Shown in pieces: positions 26,301 through 34,189 of a DNA stretch of 64,000 bases (positions within the stretch are counted from its first letter, which is position 1; each line of letters begins with the position of its first letter). The translations under genes were made by a program, and so were the position numbers. The notes beneath the pieces were generated by a model. The model did no database searches. It was not told the origin of the DNA and saw nothing but the letters and a program-made list of their open reading frames with translations. Source of the DNA: Gammaproteobacteria bacterium (lineage in GTDB: Bacteria; Pseudomonadota; Gammaproteobacteria; Pseudomonadales; Azotimanducaceae); contig SMWF01000036.1 of NCBI GenBank assembly GCA_004357385.1, forward strand, positions 1 through 64,000, in the 5' to 3' direction.

Positions 26301-28178
26301 GATCCGGATGAACGCGTCTTCGAATCGATCGCCGATCTGATCCAACTCCAGCGGTTGGCGATATGAGAGATGGAAGTCCTGGATCGATACCGGATGGGAT
26401 TGCAGGCCGATCCGGTAAGGATTCTCGCCGATGACCCGCAGGCCCATGTGTTCGAGTTGCGGCAGCAGGTCTGATAGCGGCAACGGGTCGCCGAGGTGGA
26501 AGACCTTCAGATTCATCTCGCGCCGGTCTGCTTCCGGGGGGCGTGAAAAACGCATCACGAGGCCCCGCGAATCGCTCAGCCGTTCGATGTGGGAGACGTC
26601 GTATGCGGCCGTTCGCGCGGAAAAGTGCTCGCGGTAACCCGCGGGGAATGCGTTCGCATAACGGCGCGATAGTATCCGGCCGCGCGATTCGCCGAACGAC
26701 TCGACCAGCGCGCTATTCAGCTCCGACGGCCAGTCGCTGGCGAGCGCGATGATCTGCCGTTCCAGGGCGGCGTCATCGAACACCGCTTCGGAGCCGGGCG
26801 CGACCCGCAGATTGAAATGCAGGCGAACCAGAATCGATTCGGAGAAATACGGTTCGAACTCGGAGTCTTCAGCCGCTAACGTTTCGATCAACAGGTTCTG
26901 AATCTGCACCCTCAGGTGAGTGTTGTAGAGCTCACGCGGGATATAGACCAGGCAGGTATAAAACAGTCCGTAGCGATCGCGGCGCAGGAACACGCGGGTC
27001 TTCCTGCGTTCATGCAGGTAGGTGATTGCCACCGCGCTGGCGAGCAGCTCGGTTTCATTCATCTGGAACAGCTCATCGCGTGGGTACGTGGCTAACACCC
27101 GGGCCAGGACCTTGCCGTCGAATCCTCGAGGGTCGAAAGGCGATTGCTCGATGACGCGTTGGACTTTCCTGCGTATACAGGGGATCCGGCTCGGACGCTC
27201 GGTGTACACCGGCGAAGTGTAGAGGCCCAGGAACGTCTGCTCGCCGATCACCCGGCCGGCGTCGTCGAATCGCTTGACGCTGATGGAGTCCGGATAGGCA
27301 GGCCGATGGACCCTGGATTTGGTGCCGGACTTGGAAAATGACAGCAGCGTCGGCTCGAGCAGAAACGCCCGCGTTGCCGCGGATTGTTCGGACAGGCGCC
27401 GCGTCGAGGCGGCAGCGCGAAGGGTCAGGATGCCGAGCGAGGTGCCTTCCCGCTGGCGCATCTCGTCATCGACGTAATCGAACTCCCGATATCCGAGAAA
27501 GGTGAAATTCTCGTGATCGATCCAATTCAGGAAGGCGATGGCCTCCTGAACCTCCTCCTGGGCGTTTGCACTGCCCCCCGTTTCGAGCTCGCTGACGATC
27601 CGCTTGAGTTGGGCTTTCATCGGTAAAAAATCGCGCACCACCACACGCACGTGGTCGAGGGTCTCTTGCAGGCGCAGACGCAGTGCCGACAGCTGTCCCT
27701 CGACGACGCGGTCGATCTCGGCATAGATGAAACTCTCGGGATTTCCCTCGGTGGTCCCGCTGGGCAGCGCCTCGAGCACGCCGTCCGAATCCCGTCGGGT
27801 TCGGAACACGGTATTGGCCAGGTAGTGAGTGACCAGATCGTGATGCGACAGTTCCATCAGAACCGAGTCCACCACGAAGGGCATGTCGGGACAGACGATC
27901 AGAACCACGGTATGGCTCGATTGCCAACCGTCCCGGTCGTATTCCGGATTGACGATGCTGACCCGGAACTCGTCGGGCTGCCGATGTTGGAATGCGCGGA
28001 AGCAAGCGATTGTTGCGCTGGCGTCGTTCTCGGGATCTCGTTCGCTCAGCTCATCGTCCGGCGCGGGGCCCCACAGCCCGACAGCGAAGGGGATCGCCAG
28101 CGATCGGTCGGCGCCGTGCAGGCGCGATTCGACGCTCTGGGTGAGCGAACTGATGAACTCGTCATGGGTGGCGCTCAT
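23394..28178 (-). CDS. gdhB: NAD-specific glutamate dehydrogenase, large (180-kDa) class
   Basis: Oxidative deamination of glutamate to 2-oxoglutarate with NAD. At 1594 residues it matches the large GDH class known from Pseudomonas, Streptomyces and Caulobacter. These enzymes have long N-terminal regulatory (ACT-like) segments, a central catalytic domain and a C-terminal helical extension. The catalytic region shows RGGIRWSDRLEDYRTEV, VPTGAKGGFVVK and WNGGIGTYVK. It starts four bases after the stop of the selenoprotein-like gene, so the two are probably cotranscribed, linking both to amino acid catabolism. Confidence 0.93.
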   Translation of the reverse strand: MSATHDEFISSLTQSVESRLHGADRSLAIPFAVGLWGPAPDDELSERDPENDASATIACFRAFQHRQPDEFRVSIVNPEYDRDGWQSSHTVVLIVCPDMPFVVDSVLMELSHHDLVTHYLANTVFRTRRDSDGVLEALPSGTTEGNPESFIYAEIDRVVEGQLSALRLRLQETLDHVRVVVRDFLPMKAQLKRIVSELETGGSANAQEEVQEAIAFLNWIDHENFTFLGYREFDYVDDEMRQREGTSLGILTLRAAASTRRLSEQSAATRAFLLEPTLLSFSKSGTKSRVHRPAYPDSISVKRFDDAGRVIGEQTFLGLYTSPVYTERPSRIPCIRRKVQRVIEQSPFDPRGFDGKVLARVLATYPRDELFQMNETELLASAVAITYLHERRKTRVFLRRDRYGLFYTCLVYIPRELYNTHLRVQIQNLLIETLAAEDSEFEPYFSESILVRLHFNLRVAPGSEAVFDDAALERQIIALASDWPSELNSALVESFGESRGRILSRRYANAFPAGYREHFSARTAAYDVSHIERLSDSRGLVMRFSRPPEADRREMNLKVFHLGDPLPLSDLLPQLEHMGLRVIGENPYRIGLQSHPVSIQDFHLSYRQPLELDQIGDRFEDAFIRIWDGSVDDDSFNRLILAAGLTWRQVVVLRSYAHYMKQIRFGFSEHFISDTLNTHATLACLLVELFESRFDPTTVDRDRYLRLGDEFVLGLDDVELLNEDRILRRFAELIDATERTNYYCGTDEPRSFLSIKLAPGRISELPRPVPQHEIFVCAPHMEGVHLRGGPIARGGIRWSDRLEDYRTEVLGLAKAQIVKNAVIVPTGAKGGFVVKTDPGGRRDTHDVIHCYQDFIRGLLDVTDNFIDGVLVPPERVIRYDDDDPYLVVAADKGTASFSDVANAIADDYRFWLGDAFASGGSNGYDHKKMGITARGAWISVQRHFRERNLDVQHESISVIGIGDMSGDVFGNGMLLSNTVRLTAAFNHLHIFIDPDPDPLASFAERKRLFERPRSSWADYDIDLLSTGGGIYERSAKSIELSEAARTLFDISAPALSPDQLIHELLKAPVDLIWNGGIGTYVKSTDETHAEVGDRANDNIRVDAAQLCCQVFGEGGNLGMTQAARVEFARDGGSVNADFIDNAGGVDCSDHEVNIKILLNGIVGAGDMTHKQRNLLLEEMTDAVAGLVLTNNFRQTQALSLAQHHLRTRHAEYQRFISQMEQAQELDRELEAIPSDEALSERFVQGGALTRPELAVLLAYAKIHLKERLIASEIHLDPIIARQALSAFPTLLRDRYEHEIGDHRLIRELIATQLANDLVHHMGITFVAHVGEFIGSRVDETVKAYLAAMDSFRIRESYREIEALDDVAEEVRLTLMLEQIRLGRRATRWFLRHRRAQLDVGQLVAEFGEGIELLRNEAPTLMGQITAARRAAGIEQLQMRGLPEHVALRHANAAVLAVALPIIDAAEGGNADLMQTLDAYAQLGSALRLDWLTEQLVQMPSATHWQAMERDALLDDVTSHQGSLATRVLQDAQGTDKVAVWLAGNAEFTEAWRGAIESAQQAAVQDFSLFSMTCRKLNDLCRMLSAAPPIPLPRS

Positions 28179-28182
28179 CGGG

Positions 28183-29070
28183 TCAGACCTGCTTGACCGT
28201 CCTGGCGACGTGTTTCTGCCGTTCGAACTCGGCGCGTCGTGAGCGAACTTCCGCTTCGCTGAGTTTCTCGAGGTTCATGAAATCCCGCTTCCAGTCATCG
28301 TCTTGCTGCCAGCGCAATGACGACGTGACAATTGTTCCGGGACCGGTTGCAGATTCGAACAGCGCCAAGGCGCGGGCCAGGGTCTCATCCTGGGACGGTT
28401 CGTCGAATGCTCGGCCGGCGGAGTTACCGAGTGGAAAATCGCTTGCCAGCATGCGCGGGGCACCACAATGGGCGACGATGTCCGGAGCGCAACCCATGAT
28501 GACGGTGGGTAGGTGATGTTCCTCGAGAACGCGTGCAACCAGACTCACGGACTGGTGACACACGGGTCACGTGGGCACCAGCAACGCCAGATCGGCGCCC
28601 AATTCACGGCAGGCTCGCAACGTGTCCCGGGCGTCGACATGCGTTGTCTGACGCTGACTTCGGTTCGTTGGTAACCCGATCAGATCGTCAGCCAGCGAAC
28701 CGATCGCGCCGGCGTCGACGGCCCGACTCAGGGCCGCGATGGGTAGATAGGCGTTCGGATCTGCGGCGCTGGTATGGCTGCGATCATAGCCGAGATGAGA
28801 TATGCGCAGATCGGGGGGCGGATCCACCGGCAGTCGAAAGACCTGGAAGAATTTGGCGCCCGCGTTGTAGGGCGCGTGGGGTCCCTGATCGCCGAGGTCC
28901 GACTGGAAAACAGCGGCGGTACTGATCAGCACCACGCGAGCGTCGGCCAGTGGTTTGTTCGAAGCAGTGAACGGGGTCGTGTCGTGGTGCGCCCATTCGT
29001 AGGGCGGATAGCCGAGCGCCGAATAGTAGCTGCGGGTTCGTTCCAGGTAGGGTATGAATCCTTCGCTCAT
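28183..29070 (-). CDS. Glycine/betaine/sarcosine/D-proline reductase-type selenoprotein B family protein with in-frame UGA (probable selenoprotein)
   Basis: Reading through one TGA gives a single 295-residue protein in one frame. The first part has ARVVLISTAAVF and ISHLGYDRSHTSAADPNAYLPI, typical of the GrdB/PrdB-like family. It ends LLVPT, then TGA (28567-28569), then PVCHQSV and a further 125 residues ending at 28183. UGA followed by Pro-Val-Cys would make a Sec-x-x-Cys redox pair at residue 168 (ATG at 29070). A 12-bp hairpin starts two bases after the UGA, where bacterial SECIS elements lie. It precedes glutamate dehydrogenase by four bases. The alternative is a nonsense mutation of a Cys codon. 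The chemistry performed in aerobic bacteria is unknown. Confidence 0.8.
28530..28569 (-). promoter_or_regulatory. Recoded UGA and SECIS-like hairpin
   Basis: On the minus-strand mRNA, UGA (28569-28567) and two C residues are followed by a hairpin. The left arm is CGUGUGUCACCAG (28564-28552), the 9-base loop UCCGUGAGU (28551-28543) and the right arm CUGGUUGCACGCG (28542-28530). It has 12 pairs, two of them G-U, and one C-U mismatch. The loop begins 16 bases after the UGA, in the range of bacterial SECIS loops. The loop lacks a G in its first two positions, a common feature of known elements, so the match is good but not perfect. Confidence 0.6.
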
Positions 29071-29206
29071 CGGCACTGTTCTTGGAGGGTCAACCCATTA
29101 TTCGCATCGCGCGGGTGCCTGCAAGCGTACTCGAGTCTGGTGGCCGCTTTGCCTGGCCTGCTGGGCGAGCTTATGATGTTCCGACGACCCGGTTGAGTCT
29201 CCCCCT

Positions 29207-30418
29207 TTGAATCCACTGCGCTGGTATCTGGTCAGCACATCGGCGGTACTGGTGCCCGGTGGAATCCAGATGGTGCTGTATCCCTGGCTGATCGCGGTGT
29301 ATCTCAACGAGAGCGCCGAACGCGTGGGCATCGCGCAGATGGCCGGCATGCTACCCGGCCTCGTGTTGACCCTGGTGGGGGGTGTGGTCGGCGATCGGGT
29401 CGACCAGATTCGCATCCTGCGCAACGCTCATCTGTTGGCCGCGGTTCCCGCGCTCAGCCTGGCGTTGGTGATCGGCTCGGAGACTATTTCCTACGGGTTG
29501 ATCCTAGGCTATGCAATTGTCGGGGGGATTATCGGCTCGATCGCGCAGCCCGCCCGGGATGCGCTATTGAGCCGGGTGGCAGGCGAGGACATCCAGCGCA
29601 CCGTGACGATGGTGATCGGATTGCAGTTCGGCATCCAGATCATCGGCTTCGGGTTCGGCGGTCTGGCTGACCGCCTCGGACCGGTGCCGTTGCTGACGGT
29701 ACAGGCCGTGCTGATGGCCCTGGGTGCGGCGGCTGTGACGCGGATGCAGCTGCCGGCTCGACGGTTGCGCCGCAGTGAAGGGCGCGCGCTGCGTCAGATC
29801 GCGGATGGTGTGCGTTACACGCTGAGTTCACCCCGTATCCGCCCAGCCGTCGCGCTGTACTTCGCCGTGGGGTTATTCTTCGCCGGGACCTTCATGGTCT
29901 GGTTGCCGCTGATGGTGCGTGACTTCTACCACGGGTCGGCGTGGGGAATTTCCCTGGCCTTCGCCAGTAATATGGCCGGCACGGTGGTGACCACCAGCTT
30001 TCTCGTCTGGCGGGGCGGCATCCGCCGTCAGGGGCGTGCACTCATCCTGTCATCGTTCCTCAGTTGTCTGGTGCTGCTGGTGGTATCGCGTGGTCTGCCC
30101 TATCCGCTGTTCTTCACGGCGATTTTCTTCTGGGGTATCTGTGGTGGTGTCAGCATGACCATGAGCCGAACGATCGTGCAGGAGGCGTCGCCGCCCGAGT
30201 ACCTGGCGCGAATCATGTCGGTGTTTTCGCTCGGCCTGATGGGGGGCATGCCGTTGGGTTCGTTGATGATGGGTTACCTGATCGGCGCCTGGGGTCCATT
30301 GAATGCGGCCCTGGTTCCGGTGGGCGGCGTGGCGCTGACGACGCTCGCCATCACGCTCCGCAGCGATTTGTGGCGGCAGATGCCAGGTCCGGTACCCGTC
30401 GAGAGCGAGTCTAGTTGA
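29207..30418 (+). CDS. MFS transporter (EntS/DHA3-like)
   Basis: Membrane carrier of 403 residues with about 11-12 hydrophobic segments, starting at a TTG. The GGVVGDRVDQIR loop after TM2 and PARDALLSRVAGEDIQRTVTM in the central part are like drug/siderophore exporters of the DHA3 group. It is clearly similar in layout to the MFS protein encoded at 43646-44902 (LSRVTRTDIQRTVTI there), so the two are probably paralogues. Its last 8 bases overlap the DszC-like gene, tail to tail. Substrate unknown. Confidence 0.82.
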   Translation: MNPLRWYLVSTSAVLVPGGIQMVLYPWLIAVYLNESAERVGIAQMAGMLPGLVLTLVGGVVGDRVDQIRILRNAHLLAAVPALSLALVIGSETISYGLILGYAIVGGIIGSIAQPARDALLSRVAGEDIQRTVTMVIGLQFGIQIIGFGFGGLADRLGPVPLLTVQAVLMALGAAAVTRMQLPARRLRRSEGRALRQIADGVRYTLSSPRIRPAVALYFAVGLFFAGTFMVWLPLMVRDFYHGSAWGISLAFASNMAGTVVTTSFLVWRGGIRRQGRALILSSFLSCLVLLVVSRGLPYPLFFTAIFFWGICGGVSMTMSRTIVQEASPPEYLARIMSVFSLGLMGGMPLGSLMMGYLIGAWGPLNAALVPVGGVALTTLAITLRSDLWRQMPGPVPVESESS

Positions 30419-31562
30419 AACCGGCCAGCATCATTTCCTGGGCCGGGACCCCCAACAGCAGACGTCCGCCATCCTCGATGTGGTGAGGTGCGACCGTGAG
30501 GTGCTGGCCGACCACCCGGACGTCCCGGATCGGGCGTTCCAGCGGCGAGTCGATCGGGTTGGCCGAGGTGCCGGCGGCTTGGGCGACATGGTCGACCGCT
30601 TCGATGCAGCCGCGCACGGCGGCGGAACAGGCGATCTGAAACATCGCGATCTCCTCGCGATGGATTCGCTCGCCCGCCTGGGCCTTGCCCCACATATCGG
30701 TGACGAGTTCGAAAACCAGAGCACGGCCGGCACGCAGCCGAACTTCCGCCTCGGCCACGGCCCGTTGCGCGAAGCTGCGGTCCCGCAACTGCCTGCTGGT
30801 GAAGCGCGGAATCTTGTTGCCGGCCAGGTCGACGAACGTATCGATCGCCGAGCGCGCGATGCCCAACGCCACGCCGACCTTGTTGTAGGCCAGCCGGCTG
30901 TTGCGCGGCATGTGGTCGCTCGACGGCGTCTGCGTTCCGATACCCGCCAGAATGCGCGTGGTGGGCACGAACACGTCCTCCACCACCACGTCGTGGGAGC
31001 CGGAACCCCGCAGGCCGCCGACATGCCAGGTGTCCAGTATCTGGATATCTGCGGCAGGCAGCACGGCCATCGACGGCACCGCGTTGGGCGGTGGCACGTC
31101 CGGGCCATCGTCCAGGAGATGCACCAGCCCGCCGAACAGGCCGGCATTGTGGCACCCCGAGACGAACTTCCAGTGGCCGCTGATCCGGTACCCGCCGTCG
31201 ACAGGCGTGGCGTTGCCCACCGCCGCCGTCGAACCGGCGATGATTACCCGTGGATCCTCGATCAGTTCGCGGTTGCGCATCAGACCGGCAATCATCAGCG
31301 AGTAGGTCTCGATGCCGATCATCAGGTTCCAACCGGCGCTGCCGTCCACGAGCGACACCGCTTCGATGACCTTGATCTGCGTGACCGCGTCGGCGCCGCC
31401 CCCCAACTGGTCGACCGAAGCGGCGATCCGGTACAACCCGGCGTCGGACATCGCGTCGGCGACCACACGAGGCAGGCGACGCTGCCGTTCAGCGTCGTCG
31501 GCGTGTTTCCGTATCAGGGGCGCCAGCGCTTCGGCGCGGGCAACGTAGTCGATTGCCGTCAT
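30411..31562 (-). CDS. Acyl-CoA dehydrogenase-fold flavin monooxygenase (DszC/HpaB-like)
   Basis: A 383-residue protein of the acyl-CoA dehydrogenase fold in the subgroup of FMN-dependent hydroxylases and DszC-type sulfur oxygenases. Cues are QLGGGADAVTQIKVIEAVS, SAGWNLMIG, GGYRISGHWKFVSGCHNAG and GSGSHDVVVEDVFVP. The ACAD active-site Glu region is not conserved in the usual form. The neighbours (sulfatase, TauD, LLM flavoprotein) make an organosulfur substrate conceivable, but hydroxylation of an aromatic compound is equally possible. Confidence 0.78.
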   Translation of the reverse strand: MTAIDYVARAEALAPLIRKHADDAERQRRLPRVVADAMSDAGLYRIAASVDQLGGGADAVTQIKVIEAVSLVDGSAGWNLMIGIETYSLMIAGLMRNRELIEDPRVIIAGSTAAVGNATPVDGGYRISGHWKFVSGCHNAGLFGGLVHLLDDGPDVPPPNAVPSMAVLPAADIQILDTWHVGGLRGSGSHDVVVEDVFVPTTRILAGIGTQTPSSDHMPRNSRLAYNKVGVALGIARSAIDTFVDLAGNKIPRFTSRQLRDRSFAQRAVAEAEVRLRAGRALVFELVTDMWGKAQAGERIHREEIAMFQIACSAAVRGCIEAVDHVAQAAGTSANPIDSPLERPIRDVRVVGQHLTVAPHHIEDGGRLLLGVPAQEMMLAGFN

Positions 31563-31743
31563 CGTTCAGCCGGGCACCGGCGTTCCTCCCATCGTGCTAC
31601 GCATCCTGCCACGCAGAAGGAGCAGTCTAGCGCGCCGCCCCGGCGGAAACACGCGCTGTGAGGATCGCCAATCCGTAAGTCGTTATCATGGGCGCGTTGC
31701 AATTCCGCGCCTCCGCCCTTGGGCTCGACCGAGACCTCTCGCA

Positions 31744-33291
31744 ATGGCCGACGCGAACGTCCAACCGAATGTGCTGTTGATCCTCACGGACCAACATCGT
31801 GCGGACCATCTGGGGTTCGCCGGCAACGTCGACGTGCGCACGCCGAATCTCGATGCACTGGCGGCCGAGAGCGTCGTGTTCGAGCGCGCCTACGTCGCCA
31901 ATCCCATCTGCATGCCGAATCGCGCGAGTCTGTTCACCGGGGCCATGCCTTCCAGCCACGGCACACGTTACAACGGCATTCCTCTGGACTGGTCAGCCAA
32001 CACATTCGCCCGGGTGTTGCGCGAGGCGGGCTACCGCACGGGTTACTTCGGCAAATGTCACCTGCAGACGATGGGCTCGTCGCCAACCCGGATGGCCCAA
32101 TGGCAGGAGGAACTAGCGCCGGACGACGGACGGCGTGATCCGCACCCGCCCGAGGTTTACGAGTGGGAAAACCGCGATCGTCACCGCCACGGCTGGGTGG
32201 ATGTCCCGCCGGACTTCTACGGGTTCGATCACGTGCGGTTCATTGTCGATCACGCCGACTTCTGTTCTGGTCACTACTATCAGTGGTTGTTGGCCCAGGG
32301 GATCGACCCACAAGCGATCCAGGGGCCGGGTGTCGCGCAACGCTATTCGGGGGAGCACGCCCAGTTGTGGCGCACTGCCGTGCCTGCTGAACTCTATCCT
32401 TCGGCCTATGTCGCCAACGAGACGGTCGACTTTCTTTCCACGGCAAGCGATGCGCCGTTTTTCGCCGTCTGTTCCTTTGCGGACCCGCACCATCCATTCA
32501 CCCCGCCGGGCGAATACTTCGAGGCGTTCGATCCGGCGGCACTGGCGCTGCCGGCGTCGTTCTGGGATCAGCACGAGCGCTCGATGCCGCAGTTCCAGTA
32601 CATGATTGCACATCGCGGGCAGATTCCCGGGGGCGTGCTCGGCTTCTCGCCATCGGAGGCCCAGTTCCGCGACATGCTGGCCAAGGTGTACGGCATGCTG
32701 GCATTGGTGGACGATTGCGTGGGTCGGGTACTGTCCGTTGTCGATCGCGAGACGATCGTGGTGTTCACGTCCGATCACGGTGATGCGTTCGGCGACCACG
32801 GCCTGATGTTGAAGCATGGGATGCACTACGATGCCAACACCCATGTCCCGCTGACGATACGCGCGCCGGGTAAGTCGCCGGCACGCACCCGTTCACTCGC
32901 ATCGACGCTCGATATTGCGCCGACCCTGTTGGAACTGACCGGTTGCCGCCGATACATCGGCATGCACGGCGAATCGCTTGTACCGTTGCTCGATGGCGCG
33001 GCGACCTCCGTCCGGGACAGCGTGGTGGTCGAAGAAGATCAACTGTTCGCTAATCCTGGCACCGAGGAGCCGGTCCGGATGCGGACACTCATCACCGACG
33101 AAGGGCGGTTCACGCAATATCACGGGTTCGACCAGGGCGACCTGTTCGACCATCAGGACGATCCGCTGGAGATGAACAATCTGTGGGCACGAAGCGACGC
33201 GCGCGATCTGCGCATGCACATGAGCGAACGGCTGATGGATTCGATATTGCGTTATGCAACGTCCGACCGCCGGGCGCGCTACACCGCCTGA
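31744..33291 (+). CDS. Sulfatase (arylsulfatase/choline-sulfatase type, FGly class)
   Basis: Type I sulfatase of about 515 residues. The formylglycine motif CMPNRASLFTG places the modified Cys at residue 56 (C-x-P-x-R). Metal ligands are visible in LILTDQHRADH at the N-terminus and VVFTSDHGDAFGDHGLM in the C-terminal half. There is no signal peptide, so it is likely cytoplasmic, like choline sulfatases. An extra 50-codon upstream extension in the same frame is rejected in favour of the ATG at 31744. It converges on the TauD gene. No sulfatase-maturing enzyme is in the window. Confidence 0.9.
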   Translation: MADANVQPNVLLILTDQHRADHLGFAGNVDVRTPNLDALAAESVVFERAYVANPICMPNRASLFTGAMPSSHGTRYNGIPLDWSANTFARVLREAGYRTGYFGKCHLQTMGSSPTRMAQWQEELAPDDGRRDPHPPEVYEWENRDRHRHGWVDVPPDFYGFDHVRFIVDHADFCSGHYYQWLLAQGIDPQAIQGPGVAQRYSGEHAQLWRTAVPAELYPSAYVANETVDFLSTASDAPFFAVCSFADPHHPFTPPGEYFEAFDPAALALPASFWDQHERSMPQFQYMIAHRGQIPGGVLGFSPSEAQFRDMLAKVYGMLALVDDCVGRVLSVVDRETIVVFTSDHGDAFGDHGLMLKHGMHYDANTHVPLTIRAPGKSPARTRSLASTLDIAPTLLELTGCRRYIGMHGESLVPLLDGAATSVRDSVVVEEDQLFANPGTEEPVRMRTLITDEGRFTQYHGFDQGDLFDHQDDPLEMNNLWARSDARDLRMHMSERLMDSILRYATSDRRARYTA

Positions 33292-33304
33292 CCGTACGAC
33301 CCGT

Positions 33305-34132
33305 TCAGGCGGCCGGCCGCTGACCGATGATCGACACCCGCTCACCGTGCCGTGTCTGCGGTTGGTAATCCCAGACAGCGTGGTGTTGAGTGCAGCGATT
33401 GTCCCAGAAGGTCAACGTGCCGGGCTCCCAGCGCACCCGACAGGTCAATGATGGGGTGGTCGCGATGTGCGTGAACAACATGTCGAGCAACGCCCGGCTT
33501 TCGCCTCGATGCATGCCGACGATATGTGAGGTGAAGCCGCTGTTCACGAACAGCACCTGCTCACCGGATTCCGGATGCCGGGTGATCACCGGATGCTCGT
33601 TGCGTGGATAGCTCTGCCCCCCGGGCGGCGCGATCCCGTAGTTACCGATGTAGGGGATAGCGCCATCATGGATGGCCGACCGGCGTTCGAGAAACGCTTG
33701 CATGGGCTCGGACAGGGTCTCATATGCGCGGTGCATGTTCGCGAACAGCGTGTCTCCACCACAGTCCGGAACCTCCTTCATGTAAAGCATCGAACCCATG
33801 GGAGGTTGAGCTTCGCAGGAGACGTCGGTATGCCAGCCGTCACCGGCCGTGTAGCGGGATTTGGCCGTGGTGCGCACGGTGAGGATTTCCGGGTCGCCGC
33901 CGTAGTCATGCTGCAGGGGATGGACGTGCAAAGGGCCGAACATCCGGCCGAAGTCCTTGTGCTGCTCGGGGCTCAGCTCCTGGTTGCGGAACACCAGCAC
34001 CTTCCAATCGAGGAATGCCTGACGGATATCCTGCTGCTGTTCGCCTGAAAGTGTTGCGGACAGGTCGATGCCGGTGACCTCTGCGCCGATATGGGGCGTC
34101 AGGGGTATCGTTTCGAGGGTCTGATAAGCCAT
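33305..34132 (-). CDS. TauD/TfdA family 2-oxoglutarate-dependent dioxygenase
   Basis: Fe(II)/2-oxoglutarate dioxygenase of about 275 residues. The iron site HxD is H101-T-D103 (GWHTDVS). The distal His lies in DNRCTQHHAVWDY and the oxoglutarate-binding Arg is near the C-terminus (QTRHGERVSI). The N-terminus LTPHIGAEVTGIDLS is characteristic. Family members release sulfite from taurine, act on alkyl sulfates (AtsK) or cleave phenoxyacetates. The start at 34132 has GGGGA upstream. It lies 57 bases after the LLM gene on the same strand and beside a sulfatase, which favours a sulfur-containing substrate (inference). Confidence 0.88.
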   Translation of the reverse strand: MAYQTLETIPLTPHIGAEVTGIDLSATLSGEQQQDIRQAFLDWKVLVFRNQELSPEQHKDFGRMFGPLHVHPLQHDYGGDPEILTVRTTAKSRYTAGDGWHTDVSCEAQPPMGSMLYMKEVPDCGGDTLFANMHRAYETLSEPMQAFLERRSAIHDGAIPYIGNYGIAPPGGQSYPRNEHPVITRHPESGEQVLFVNSGFTSHIVGMHRGESRALLDMLFTHIATTPSLTCRVRWEPGTLTFWDNRCTQHHAVWDYQPQTRHGERVSIIGQRPAA

Positions 34133-34189
34133 GTACTTCCCCGAGTGTACCTGTGCATCCTGGCGAATCGGGGTTCGCGCTGCAAGCAT

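Noticed and set aside
30274-31332. A 352-codon minus-strand frame overlapping the DszC-like gene
   Set aside because: Shadow frame of the real gene at 30411-31562; composition rich in Arg/Pro/Gly without any motif.
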